This document shows positions 43,386 to 52,260 of a stretch of 64,000 bases of DNA, one piece after another. The stretch lies in assembly GCA_964414595.1 (NCBI GenBank), contig CAYPXJ010000005.1:1-64000 (forward strand), in the 5' to 3' direction. This DNA is from CAYPXJ01 sp964414595. GTDB taxonomy: Bacteria > Pseudomonadota > Alphaproteobacteria > Rickettsiales > CAIJLX01. The position numbers were made by a program, and so were the translations under genes. The notes below the pieces were generated by a model. That model worked only from the letters and a program-made list of their open reading frames with translations, had not been told where the DNA came from and made no database searches. How positions within the stretch are numbered: the first letter of the stretch is position 1; every line of letters starts with the position of its first letter.

Positions 43386-43739
43386 ATGAAGTTTATTAAA
43401 CTAAGCCTGGTTCTTGCAATGCTTGCATTCGGGAGCTTGGTAGCACTTTCCACGCCGGATGTAGCCCTTGCAGGTGGCGGCGGCGGCGGTAACGCGAGCG
43501 CCAACTTCGGTGGCGTGGGCGGTATTATTTGCCAGGTAGCAAATACCCTTAAAGGTAACTTGGGTAAAGCTATCGCAACTATTGCCATTATCTTCCTCGG
43601 TATTGGTGCCTTCTTTGGTAAAACAACCTGGGGTCTTGCTGTGGCGGTCGGTGTAGGTATCTTTGCGATTTTCGGCGCATCCACCATTTTGGCTCAATTT
43701 ACGGGCGACGATGGTACATGCAGCGAAGCAACTTCTTAA
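43386..43739 (+). CDS. virB2: VirB2/TrbC-type pilin
   Basis: This is a 117-residue type IV secretion pilin. It has a signal peptide (MKFIKLSLVLAMLAFGSLVA, cleavage after VALA), a Gly-rich mature N terminus, and two hydrophobic helices in the C-terminal part (about residues 58-78 and 82-105), the standard pilin hairpin. A GAAAGGAG ribosome-binding site precedes the ATG at good spacing. A VirB4-like gene follows after 38 bp with no VirB3 gene between. Confidence 0.84.
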   Translation: MKFIKLSLVLAMLAFGSLVALSTPDVALAGGGGGGNASANFGGVGGIICQVANTLKGNLGKAIATIAIIFLGIGAFFGKTTWGLAVAVGVGIFAIFGASTILAQFTGDDGTCSEATS

Positions 43740-43777
43740 ACCACGTCCAAGTCTCCTGACGAAACAGGGCATGAAAC

Positions 43778-46156
43778 TTGTTTTTCAAACCCAAAGTCTC
43801 GTCTAACGAAGCTCGCCGCGACGTAGATGAGACAGAATTCGTACCGTATGCGTGTCACTTCGATGCGCATACGGTACTTAGTAAAAACGGCGAGCTAGTC
43901 CAAACCATTCGGTTAACGGGCGAAGCAGGGCAGGAAAGCGCGGGCCCTTTGCTAGAATCGCGCACGCTTATTCGCAAAATTCTTACTGAAATTATCCCTT
44001 CTGACGACTTTGCCATATGGATGCACACCGTACGTCGCAAACGGCAAGAGGAACATCAAACGCAACATAGCAATCCTTTTACCTCAGTAGTTGATGAGGC
44101 TTGGCGCGCACGCCAACCCTGGGGCGGTACATTTGTAAATGAAGTTTACATTAGCTTTGTCCTGGATGGCATGGCCTCACATATTTTGAGCCACGCTCCG
44201 CGCTCTATTTTTTATACCGCAGAGCGTATTGCACACCGTCGCGGTCTTGAGAAAAATCTGGAACGCATGAACCATGTGGTGGATCAAGCTCTCTCCATTT
44301 TAAGTGGTTTTGGTGCGCGGCGATTAGGGCTTCTCAATCTGGGCGGTACAGTAATTTCCGAACCACTCAGTTTTTATGGCAAGATCATCAATCTGGAAGA
44401 TACTAATCGCGCGTTACCCGTGATGGATTTTTCTGAATTCCTTCCCAGCCAGGATGTATCTTTTGGTTTTAATGCCCTCGGTGTTACAACGGAAGAAACA
44501 ACCCATTATGCCGCGCTTCTTACGGTCAAAGATTACCATGAAGTCACGACCGAAAATATGACACGCTTTTTGCAGCAACCACACGAATTTATCATCACGC
44601 AATTAGTAACATTTGTGAATAGTGAAGAAGCGGTAAAGGAATATAAATACCAAGATTACATTGCGCAGCTTGGTGGCGATGAAGATTTTATTCGCCTTTC
44701 CGGCATTAAAGAAATTACAAAAGGTGCGAAAAATCGCCCTACAGATTACGGCCAACAACAGCTTACGATTATGCTGCTTGCAGACGAGTTAGAGATGCTG
44801 GAAGCCGAAGTGCTGGAAGTACGCGCGGCTTTGGATAAGCTTGGTATTGTCGTAGTGCGCGAAGATGTGATGATGGAAGATTTGTTCTGGTCGCAACTGC
44901 CGGGCAATTTCCTTTTTGTGCGCCGTAATCGACCTATGGATACGAAGCGTATGGCGGGGTTTGCGCTCATACCACAACAGGCAAAGGCACATGCACTCTC
45001 TCAAACCGCGCGCGCAAGTTCATCGATCCTTATCACCAAGGAAGGGGAACCTTATCCTTTCGATCTTGCGCTTGGCTCCGGCCGCCATTCACTGGTTATT
45101 GGATCTAAGGAAATGGATAAAAATGCTCTGGTCAACTTTCTACTTGCGCAGGCATTCCCACAAAATCCACGTATTATCTATTTCGACAGATACCGGTCTT
45201 CAGATGTATTTATTCATGCTTTAGGCGGAAGTTATTACCGTCTTGGCAGAGGGCCCGAAGGCACACATACAAAAATGAATCCGCTGCTTTTGCCGGATAC
45301 AGCAGAGACGCGTCTTTTTCTTAAAAGCTGGTTCATGCATTTGCTGCGGGATGGCAACGGCGTAACGCCAAAAGATACGCCCGCAGACATGGAGCCGCTC
45401 ATTGATAAACTCATGTCCGCCCCGCCAAAAAATCGCCTTTTAGATATAGTAGCGGATGCGTTTGGGCAGGCACAAAAATCTTATGCAGCATTACGTTTTG
45501 CCCGCTGGGTTGGGAATGGTAATTATGCCTATTTCTTCCGAAATACCGCGGATGACCTGGATATCAAAAAGCAGGTGGTGGGTATTGATGTGTCCGATAT
45601 TACCAAAGAACGGCCTATTTTGTTTCCGGTTTTGGCATATCTTATGTTTAAGCTTATGCATTCGCTTGATGGAAAACCCACGGTAATTGTTATCGACGAG
45701 CCATGGCTTTTGTTTGATAACCCGGTTTTTGCCGCAAGTATTCCTGCATGGCTAGATGCGCTCGCCAAAAGAAAGGCGCAAGTTATCTTTATGACCGATC
45801 AGGTGGATGCAGCGGTAAAAAGTAAACTTTCACCGGCTATTGCCCCCCATTTTTCCAATATGTTTTTATTAGGCAGTGTGAAATCACCTCAACTCTACCG
45901 CGATGCGTTCGGCATTAGCGGCAGCGAGGCGTTACAGCTTTCCACGGCTGACGGCGATAAAGGCCAGTTCCTGCTCAAACAGGGTAAGGAATCAGCGATA
46001 ATCGAAATGAACCTCTCAGAGTTTCCTGCTATAATGAACGTGCTGCACGCAAGCGATCAAGGTATTGCGCTGTTGCATAAATTAATCAAAGAAAAAGGCG
46101 CCGCTCCGGCAGCGTGGCTTCCACATTATTATGAGGAAATGGCGAGCAATACATAG
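43778..46156 (+). CDS. virB4: VirB4-family type IV secretion ATPase with degenerate P-loop
   Basis: This 792-residue protein matches VirB4/TrbE end to end. The N-terminal domain (TEFVPYACHFDAHTVL) is followed by the ATPase domain. At the P-loop the usual GPTGSGKT is replaced by GSKEMDKN (residues 442-449): the lysine stays while Gly and Thr are lost. Walker B is retained (IVIDEPW, residues 638-643). ATP binding is therefore doubtful. The TTG at 43778 is the first plausible start. It overlaps the upstream frame of the VirB6 gene and lacks an adjacent VirB3. Confidence 0.85.
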   Translation: MFFKPKVSSNEARRDVDETEFVPYACHFDAHTVLSKNGELVQTIRLTGEAGQESAGPLLESRTLIRKILTEIIPSDDFAIWMHTVRRKRQEEHQTQHSNPFTSVVDEAWRARQPWGGTFVNEVYISFVLDGMASHILSHAPRSIFYTAERIAHRRGLEKNLERMNHVVDQALSILSGFGARRLGLLNLGGTVISEPLSFYGKIINLEDTNRALPVMDFSEFLPSQDVSFGFNALGVTTEETTHYAALLTVKDYHEVTTENMTRFLQQPHEFIITQLVTFVNSEEAVKEYKYQDYIAQLGGDEDFIRLSGIKEITKGAKNRPTDYGQQQLTIMLLADELEMLEAEVLEVRAALDKLGIVVVREDVMMEDLFWSQLPGNFLFVRRNRPMDTKRMAGFALIPQQAKAHALSQTARASSSILITKEGEPYPFDLALGSGRHSLVIGSKEMDKNALVNFLLAQAFPQNPRIIYFDRYRSSDVFIHALGGSYYRLGRGPEGTHTKMNPLLLPDTAETRLFLKSWFMHLLRDGNGVTPKDTPADMEPLIDKLMSAPPKNRLLDIVADAFGQAQKSYAALRFARWVGNGNYAYFFRNTADDLDIKKQVVGIDVSDITKERPILFPVLAYLMFKLMHSLDGKPTVIVIDEPWLLFDNPVFAASIPAWLDALAKRKAQVIFMTDQVDAAVKSKLSPAIAPHFSNMFLLGSVKSPQLYRDAFGISGSEALQLSTADGDKGQFLLKQGKESAIIEMNLSEFPAIMNVLHASDQGIALLHKLIKEKGAAPAAWLPHYYEEMASNT

Positions 46157-46169
46157 AAGCGGGAACATC

Positions 46170-48884
46170 ATGCAACGGTGCATGCGGGTGTTGTTTTTGC
46201 TTGTCTGTTTTGCAACGATGGTACCCGAAAGTGGGAATGCAGCGGGCCAGTGTTCCTCTAGTACGCCAACGCCCAATCAATGTACGCAACTTAATCCTCA
46301 AGCTACTAAAGAAATGAAATTGCCGGATGGCAATGTTATTCAGGTGCCAACGGATATTTCCTTTTTCTCAGCGCCATTATGTTTGGTTGATTCAACCGTA
46401 AGGCTCGCGCTTGAAGGGGTTTACGAAAACATCGCAGAAGCGATGAAAGATCCCATCAAAGCTATCTTGATGCTTTATATTATTATTTCTGGCCTTGCCG
46501 TTACGATGGGTCTTATTAATCCTCGTGAAACGCTGATGCGCATGATTAAAATCGCAGTTGTGTGGTTGCTCATTGCGAACCCTTGTTTCTTCTATACCAA
46601 TATTTATCAGTTCTTTGTCGGTACGATGAATGAACTCAGTTACTATCTGATGGAGGCGGATGCCGAAATCAATAATACGCCGCCGCCGAATGCGTCTAAT
46701 CCGCAGGAAGCACAATTCCAGCTTTACGCGAATCTCGATAAGCTTTTTGATAACGTCGTCGGCATTCAAGGGCTTATCGAAGTTGGGTTTTTAGTCGTTA
46801 CCTTCTTGCTGGCCAATGGCACAGGTATTACCACGTCTTTGCTAACGTTTCTGGGTGTAGGAGTCATGTTCTGGGCGCTGCTCAAAGCGCTCGTCACCTT
46901 CGCCGTCTCGTTTATCGGCATCACATTCGTGTTACTATTTGCGCCACTCTTTTTGAGCTTCTTCCTCTTCCAAGCGACGCGCGTATTATTCGATAGCTGG
47001 ATTAAAATTCTCATCAGCTTTGTACTGCAACCTTTCATTATTTTTGCAGTACTCGTGATGTTGCGCGATGTCACCGAAGTGCAGAATGTTCTTTCTGAAA
47101 TGATGAGTCTTGTCACGCAAATGAATGAAGAAGTGCCCTGGATTCAAAATACGACCGAAGCAGTGAAATACGGCATTGATGAAGATGCATGGAATGCGAT
47201 GTTCGGCGCGGATGCGAATATGGATGAGATCACGCGCATGAACGAATTCTCGCGCCAATTCATGCCGGCGCTGCTTGTCTGGGTGATCACCAACATGCTG
47301 ATGCTGAAATTTATCGGCCTCGCGCCGAATCTGGCGTGGCGTCTTTCCGGCGGCTTTGAAGCAGGTGCACCAATGGTAGGCCAAGTACACGGCGCCGAAG
47401 GTGCGCATGGTTTCGGCCTTGTCGCGCCGGGTGTCACAAAAGGATATGGGCGCGATAGTTTAGGGGCGCTGGGTCAGGCGGCAATTAAGTCTGAGGCAGG
47501 CAGAGAAATTATGAGCGCGGGCAGAACTACCGCACTGGCAGGTTTGGGTGTGGGCTATGGCGCATTAAAAGATCATCTGGAGCGAACGGGTCAGTTGGAT
47601 AAATTCAAAGATGCTGCACGCCGTATGGGTTTGATGGGTGGCGCGCAACCTGCCGAAAACCCGGCAGCAGGTGCGGCAGGTGAAGCAGGGCGGCCCTTGG
47701 AAATAGGCGGTGGTGCGGCGAATATAAATAATCCCGCAGCGGGTGCAGAAAATGCTGCACGGGATATAGCAACAGGCGGAACAGGCCGTTCAGAATTGCT
47801 TGGAAACGAAGGCGCAAACCGTGGTGGCCTTGTAGGTTCTTTCCTCTCGCAATTTACTGGCGGCAAAGTGGTGGAGCGCGATGGTTCTCGCACCGTGGGC
47901 GTCTTACAAAATGCCATGTCGGCGGCGCGCACAAATCTTGATAAATTCTTCAAACCTACTGGCGAAGTTGCGGCGAATAGCAATGAATCCGCTGCGCATA
48001 CCATAGCAACGATGCAATCGGCGGAAGGCGTGAAAATGACAATAGAGAATGGCCGAGTGGTGTATCTCGGTCCGAATGGTAACATCATTAATCCGCAAAC
48101 AGCGGGCGGCGAACTAAATGTCGTCAAACAATTCATGGCAAATCTTGAGAAAAAATCTGAAGCAATAACCAATGCTAAGGAGAAAAAGGCGCTTTTAAAT
48201 ATTCAAGAGTTGCTAAAAGAGCGGGCAGGTGAATTGGTGCAAGTGAAGCCGCATGAAGCGCCGCCTGCCTCTGCACTGGTGCGCGGCGGAGTGGGCGGTA
48301 AACCGGCGCCGACAGATGTTGCATCTGGCGGCCGCCAAATTCCCCGCGATGCACGTGCTGCTGATATACCGGCAACAGGAGGTAAACAAGTACATCGCGG
48401 TACTGGTGTGGTAGATGTAGATGCGTCAGGTGGCGCGCGTGCGACGCGTGACGGCCGTGCGCAAGTTGATGCTAGCGGCGGTCAACGCACGGTGCGGGGT
48501 GACACGGTGAATAAACAGCCACCACCACCACAAGCCCCAACTACCTTAGAAAAACAATTTGCAGAAGCGGCGGAACGCGCACGTCGTGAAGAAAGCATCG
48601 AAGGTCTTGAGCGCAATATGCGACAGGCAGAGCAGGAAAAGCAGCTTGCAGAAGAAGTTCGCGAGCAACCTGAAAAATCCGAAGAAGGGCTTACCCTTGC
48701 CGAGCAATTAGAAAAAAGGCAGAAAGAGCACGAAGCGGCGGAGCAAGAGGAGCGCCTTCAGCATGAGCAGGAAATGGCAGAACAAGAACGCCAGCACCGT
48801 GAGCAGGAAGAAGCGAAGGCATTCGCTGAGCGTATAAAAGATTTAAACAAGAAGAAACCCGAAGACGAAGAAGGAATTGCCTAA
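46170..48884 (+). CDS. VirB6/TrbL-like membrane protein with long repeat-bearing tail
   Basis: This 904-residue product is far above the ~300 residues of classical VirB6. From the ATG at 46170 it has a signal-like N terminus, then about six membrane helices (roughly residues 80-395) typical of VirB6/TrbL. The remaining half is Gly/Ala-rich and probably cytosolic or extracellular. It carries four ASGG-type repeats (48321-48510) and ends in a Glu/Gln-rich coiled coil (about residues 795-895). Large VirB6 proteins of this kind occur in Rickettsiales. It is adjacent to the VirB4-like gene. Confidence 0.8.
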   Translation: MQRCMRVLFLLVCFATMVPESGNAAGQCSSSTPTPNQCTQLNPQATKEMKLPDGNVIQVPTDISFFSAPLCLVDSTVRLALEGVYENIAEAMKDPIKAILMLYIIISGLAVTMGLINPRETLMRMIKIAVVWLLIANPCFFYTNIYQFFVGTMNELSYYLMEADAEINNTPPPNASNPQEAQFQLYANLDKLFDNVVGIQGLIEVGFLVVTFLLANGTGITTSLLTFLGVGVMFWALLKALVTFAVSFIGITFVLLFAPLFLSFFLFQATRVLFDSWIKILISFVLQPFIIFAVLVMLRDVTEVQNVLSEMMSLVTQMNEEVPWIQNTTEAVKYGIDEDAWNAMFGADANMDEITRMNEFSRQFMPALLVWVITNMLMLKFIGLAPNLAWRLSGGFEAGAPMVGQVHGAEGAHGFGLVAPGVTKGYGRDSLGALGQAAIKSEAGREIMSAGRTTALAGLGVGYGALKDHLERTGQLDKFKDAARRMGLMGGAQPAENPAAGAAGEAGRPLEIGGGAANINNPAAGAENAARDIATGGTGRSELLGNEGANRGGLVGSFLSQFTGGKVVERDGSRTVGVLQNAMSAARTNLDKFFKPTGEVAANSNESAAHTIATMQSAEGVKMTIENGRVVYLGPNGNIINPQTAGGELNVVKQFMANLEKKSEAITNAKEKKALLNIQELLKERAGELVQVKPHEAPPASALVRGGVGGKPAPTDVASGGRQIPRDARAADIPATGGKQVHRGTGVVDVDASGGARATRDGRAQVDASGGQRTVRGDTVNKQPPPPQAPTTLEKQFAEAAERARREESIEGLERNMRQAEQEKQLAEEVREQPEKSEEGLTLAEQLEKRQKEHEAAEQEERLQHEQEMAEQERQHREQEEAKAFAERIKDLNKKKPEDEEGIA
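48321..48510 (+). repeat. Four imperfect ASGG-type repeats (about 17 codons)
   Basis: Units begin at 48321, 48372, 48423 and 48471 with ASGG or ATGG, followed 4-5 residues later by Arg. They read ASGGRQIPRDARAADIP, ATGGKQVHRGTGVVDVD, ASGGARATRDGRAQVD and ASGGQRTVRGD. They sit in the tail of the VirB6-like protein. Confidence 0.8.
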
Positions 48885-48913
48885 TGTAACTGGCCGGGTA
48901 ATTATCCATTTCT

Positions 48914-51022
48914 ATGGCCCGTATACGCTTCCATCCCTTTTCCTCTATTGTTGAACAAAATCAAGAAACCCTGATCTTATGGGCACCTGTTTTATTCGCC
49001 TGCGGTATTCTTGCGTATTTTTCATTGTTATATGAGCCTGGAGCCGTAGAAATTATCTGTGCATTTCTTCCTGCCTTGTTTTTTACAATCAAGGCATATG
49101 TAACCCGCCATGCTGCGCGGCGGCGCCTTACCAAATATCTCGCAGTCATGAGCGGCATAGTAGCGCTGGGTTATGCAGTCACTGCATGGCGCGTGGAATC
49201 TGTACAAGCGCCAATACTGCAGGAGAAAATAGGTCCAGTGTCGGTATGGGGTAGGGTCATACAAATAGAAACCCAACCCGGCGGCTACCGGCTGCTTTTA
49301 GATCAAGTTGATATTTGGCAGTATCCAAAAGAAAAAACTCCGGCGCGCGTACGGGTTGTCGTGCGTACAGAAATGCAAGACATTTTTCCTGGTGATGCAG
49401 TCAAAATGTATGCAATTTTAATGCCTCCACGTAGGCCAGTTTATCCGGGTGGATATGATTTCTCGCGCTATGCGTATTTTGAGCGCATTGGCGCCAGCGG
49501 TTTTACGTTGAGCGAGGTAAAGTTGCGTGGTCGTCCTGAACATCATATGGGTTCGGTAATCGAACGCTGGCGGCACGAGGTAACTGAGCGTATTTATGCA
49601 CATTTTCGCGACAGAGAAGGAAAAGTGAGCGCAGAAGGCGCTATTGCTGCGGCGATGTTGACGGGTTACGAAGTGGCTATTCCCAAGCAAACATTAGAAG
49701 AAATGCGCGTGGCAGGTTTAGGCCATATTATTGCGATTTCCGGTCTTAATTTGGCAATCGTGATTGGTTTAGTGTTTGTTGTGGTGCGTTACGGTTTTGC
49801 GCTCACCCCTTTTATCGCATTACGTTACCCTATCAAGAAATGGGCGGCTGCTACGGCGCTGGTAGCGGGATTTTTTTATTTGCTATTAGCGGGCGCCCCT
49901 CTATCTGCCGAAAGAGCCTATATTATGGCGTGTCTTTTTCTTCTGGCCATTATTCTAGACCGTATGCACACGCCGATGTTACCAGTGACGTGGGCGGCAT
50001 TGATGATTTTGCTCTTTCAACCTGAAGCACTTCTCAACGCGGGTTTTCAAATGTCATTTGCGGCCGTGATTGGCCTCATTACTTTTTTTGATAATAGTTT
50101 GAAACTCAAACAGCATGAGCGGGAAATAAGTTTGTTTCACTATCCGCGTCGGGCAATAAACTATCTTCTTGCGATTATAGTATCGACACTTGTTGCAACC
50201 ATCGCCACCACACCTTTTGCGCTTTATCATTTTGGTCGTATCGCAAGTTACGGGCTTGTCGCCAATCTGTTTGCTGTGCCACTTACATCACTCATCATTA
50301 TGCCGCTGGGTGTTCTTTCCCTTGTTGCCATGCCGTTGGGAGTGGAGTCATTCTTTCTCAAGGCAATGGGTGCGGCCGTAGGTTGGATGATAGAGATTGC
50401 GCGCTGGGTGGATTCGTGGCCGAAGCCTTCTTTGGCATTGCCCACACCTTCCTCTACGGAACTCCTTTTACTTACTCTTGCATTTTTGTGGTTATGTTTG
50501 TGGCGGGGAGTTCTGCGCGTTGTTGCAATTATTCCAGCAATACTAGGAATAATATTTTTTCTTACGCGTGAAATGCCGGATCTTCTTATTAGTGAAAATG
50601 CGAAACTAGTAGGCCTTCATCAAAATGGAGAGCTGATTGTTTCTAATAAAACTAGCGCACGTTTTGCGCGTGAAGAATGGCAACAAATGCTAGGCTTACA
50701 AGAGGCAAAAAGCTGGAAGCAGGCATATGGGTCAGGCGGTAAGTGTACGCCAGCTTCCTGTATGCTCAGCACAAAAAATTACCGTATCTATTATCAGGGC
50801 AAGGAAGAAGCGCCCTGCCGCGAGGCGGAAATAGTAATACAAGCAGCAGGTGAGTGCAAAGGAACGAAACTCACGATTACAACCCAGGATTTGATGCAGT
50901 CAGGTGCTGTGGCTTTGTGGCTTCAAAAAGATGCAATCCAGATGAAAACAGTGGAGGGCGAACGCGGTAAACGCAACTGGGCTTTGACAACAACAGCAAC
51001 TGGCGAGATGGTATTGCCATGA
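48914..51022 (+). CDS. comEC: ComEC/Rec2-family DNA uptake protein
   Basis: This 702-residue inner-membrane protein likely forms the DNA-import channel of natural competence. An N-terminal DUF4131-type domain (to about residue 200) is followed by the competence domain with GLGHIIAISGLNLAIVIGLV, GAPLSAERAYIMACLFLLA, and a chain of helices. The C-terminal region lacks a clear metallo-beta-lactamase HxHxD motif, as in many alphaproteobacterial members. Its end overlaps the amidase start by 4 bp (ATGA). No other competence gene is in the window. Confidence 0.9.
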   Translation: MARIRFHPFSSIVEQNQETLILWAPVLFACGILAYFSLLYEPGAVEIICAFLPALFFTIKAYVTRHAARRRLTKYLAVMSGIVALGYAVTAWRVESVQAPILQEKIGPVSVWGRVIQIETQPGGYRLLLDQVDIWQYPKEKTPARVRVVVRTEMQDIFPGDAVKMYAILMPPRRPVYPGGYDFSRYAYFERIGASGFTLSEVKLRGRPEHHMGSVIERWRHEVTERIYAHFRDREGKVSAEGAIAAAMLTGYEVAIPKQTLEEMRVAGLGHIIAISGLNLAIVIGLVFVVVRYGFALTPFIALRYPIKKWAAATALVAGFFYLLLAGAPLSAERAYIMACLFLLAIILDRMHTPMLPVTWAALMILLFQPEALLNAGFQMSFAAVIGLITFFDNSLKLKQHEREISLFHYPRRAINYLLAIIVSTLVATIATTPFALYHFGRIASYGLVANLFAVPLTSLIIMPLGVLSLVAMPLGVESFFLKAMGAAVGWMIEIARWVDSWPKPSLALPTPSSTELLLLTLAFLWLCLWRGVLRVVAIIPAILGIIFFLTREMPDLLISENAKLVGLHQNGELIVSNKTSARFAREEWQQMLGLQEAKSWKQAYGSGGKCTPASCMLSTKNYRIYYQGKEEAPCREAEIVIQAAGECKGTKLTITTQDLMQSGAVALWLQKDAIQMKTVEGERGKRNWALTTTATGEMVLP

Positions 51023-52260
51023 AGTATCTGTTGGCAATTTTTTTCCTAGTGTGGGCGCTGCCGCTACAGGCGGAAGTTCCAACATTGCGTAATTATACCA
51101 TTGAGCAACAAAGCAAACATCAGCGCGTCATTCTTTCTTTTACCAGTGAAGTAGAATTTAGGCTTTTTACCTTGAGTGATCCGGAGCGTATCGTGGTGGA
51201 TGTTCCAGGTGCGCAATGGGGTATACCGCCGGGTAACCATATGCAAAAACAGCAGAATCTGGTTTCCGATACCATAAAGCGATTACGTTACGGTCAGCCG
51301 AAACCAGGTACGCTCCGTGTGGCGTTGGATGTAGTTGCGCCACAGAAAATTGAAGATGCTTATTTGCGTTTTCCGCCGGATTTCCAAGGTTATTACGATT
51401 TAATTCTCACGCTAAGCGCGGGGCCTACGAACGAAAAGCCTTCTCTTTTAGTAGATGCGGCGGAGCCAGATTCCAAATTGGAAAAACAGGAAGTAATAAA
51501 GCCCGAGGCTGTAAAGAAGGCGGAAAAATCATTGCCTAAGCCCAAGCCAAAACCTTTCCGCCCGGTAATTGTGATTGATCCTGGCCACGGGGGGTATGAT
51601 CCAGGAGCAATCGGAAAAACCCGCAATATAAAGGAAAAAGAAATCACGCTCGAATATGCGTTAGCACTTAAACGCTTGCTTGAAAAAGATGGTCGTTACC
51701 ATGTGCTGCTTACCCGGAGCGGGGATTATTTTGTTCCGCTGAAAAAGCGCGTTGAAAAAGCGCGCGCGACCCGTGCCGATTTGTTTATTTCCCTTCACGC
51801 AGATTCTTGCCCAGATGAAAAGGTGCGAGGGCTTTCAGTGTATACACTTTCGGAGGAGGCTTCGGACAAAGAAGCCGGCCAACTTGCCGCCCGTGAAAAC
51901 AAACGTGATATTATCTATCATGTTGATTTTAAAGACACGAGTGAGGATGTAAAGGAGGCGCTTATTGGTATGGTACGTCGCGATACGCAGAATCGCTCAG
52001 CGCAATTTGCAGAAAAACTGGTGCAGACTTTAAGTGAGCAAGTAAATCTGGTAAACAATACGCACCGCTTTGCCGGCTTTCTGGTACTGAAAGGCATTGA
52101 CATGCCTTCTGTGCTGGTTGAGCTTGGTTATCTATCCCATACGGAAGAGGAACAATTGCTACTCACGAAATCCTACCGCCAGACCTTAGTGCATGCGCTC
52201 AAAGGTTCTATCGAGGGCTTTTTTTACCCTGAAGCAATGCTGGAACAGGCAGAAAAATGA
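51019..52260 (+). CDS. N-acetylmuramoyl-L-alanine amidase (AmiC-like)
   Basis: This periplasmic zinc amidase splits peptidoglycan during cell separation. The 413 residues have a signal peptide (cleaved after LQA), an AMIN domain (about residues 22-130), a Lys/Pro-rich linker, and an Amidase_3 domain with IDPGHGGYDPG, FISLHADS and a terminal VELGYLS. The zinc His and Glu residues are visible. It is co-transcribed with mrcA (4-bp overlap), giving the alphaproteobacterial order amiC-mrcA-prfB. Confidence 0.94.
   Translation: MKYLLAIFFLVWALPLQAEVPTLRNYTIEQQSKHQRVILSFTSEVEFRLFTLSDPERIVVDVPGAQWGIPPGNHMQKQQNLVSDTIKRLRYGQPKPGTLRVALDVVAPQKIEDAYLRFPPDFQGYYDLILTLSAGPTNEKPSLLVDAAEPDSKLEKQEVIKPEAVKKAEKSLPKPKPKPFRPVIVIDPGHGGYDPGAIGKTRNIKEKEITLEYALALKRLLEKDGRYHVLLTRSGDYFVPLKKRVEKARATRADLFISLHADSCPDEKVRGLSVYTLSEEASDKEAGQLAARENKRDIIYHVDFKDTSEDVKEALIGMVRRDTQNRSAQFAEKLVQTLSEQVNLVNNTHRFAGFLVLKGIDMPSVLVELGYLSHTEEEQLLLTKSYRQTLVHALKGSIEGFFYPEAMLEQAEK

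Noticed and set aside
43386..48884. A conjugative element or complete type IV secretion system
   Set aside because: Only VirB2-, VirB4- and VirB6-like genes are present. There is no relaxase, coupling protein, integrase, attachment site or repeat at the ends.
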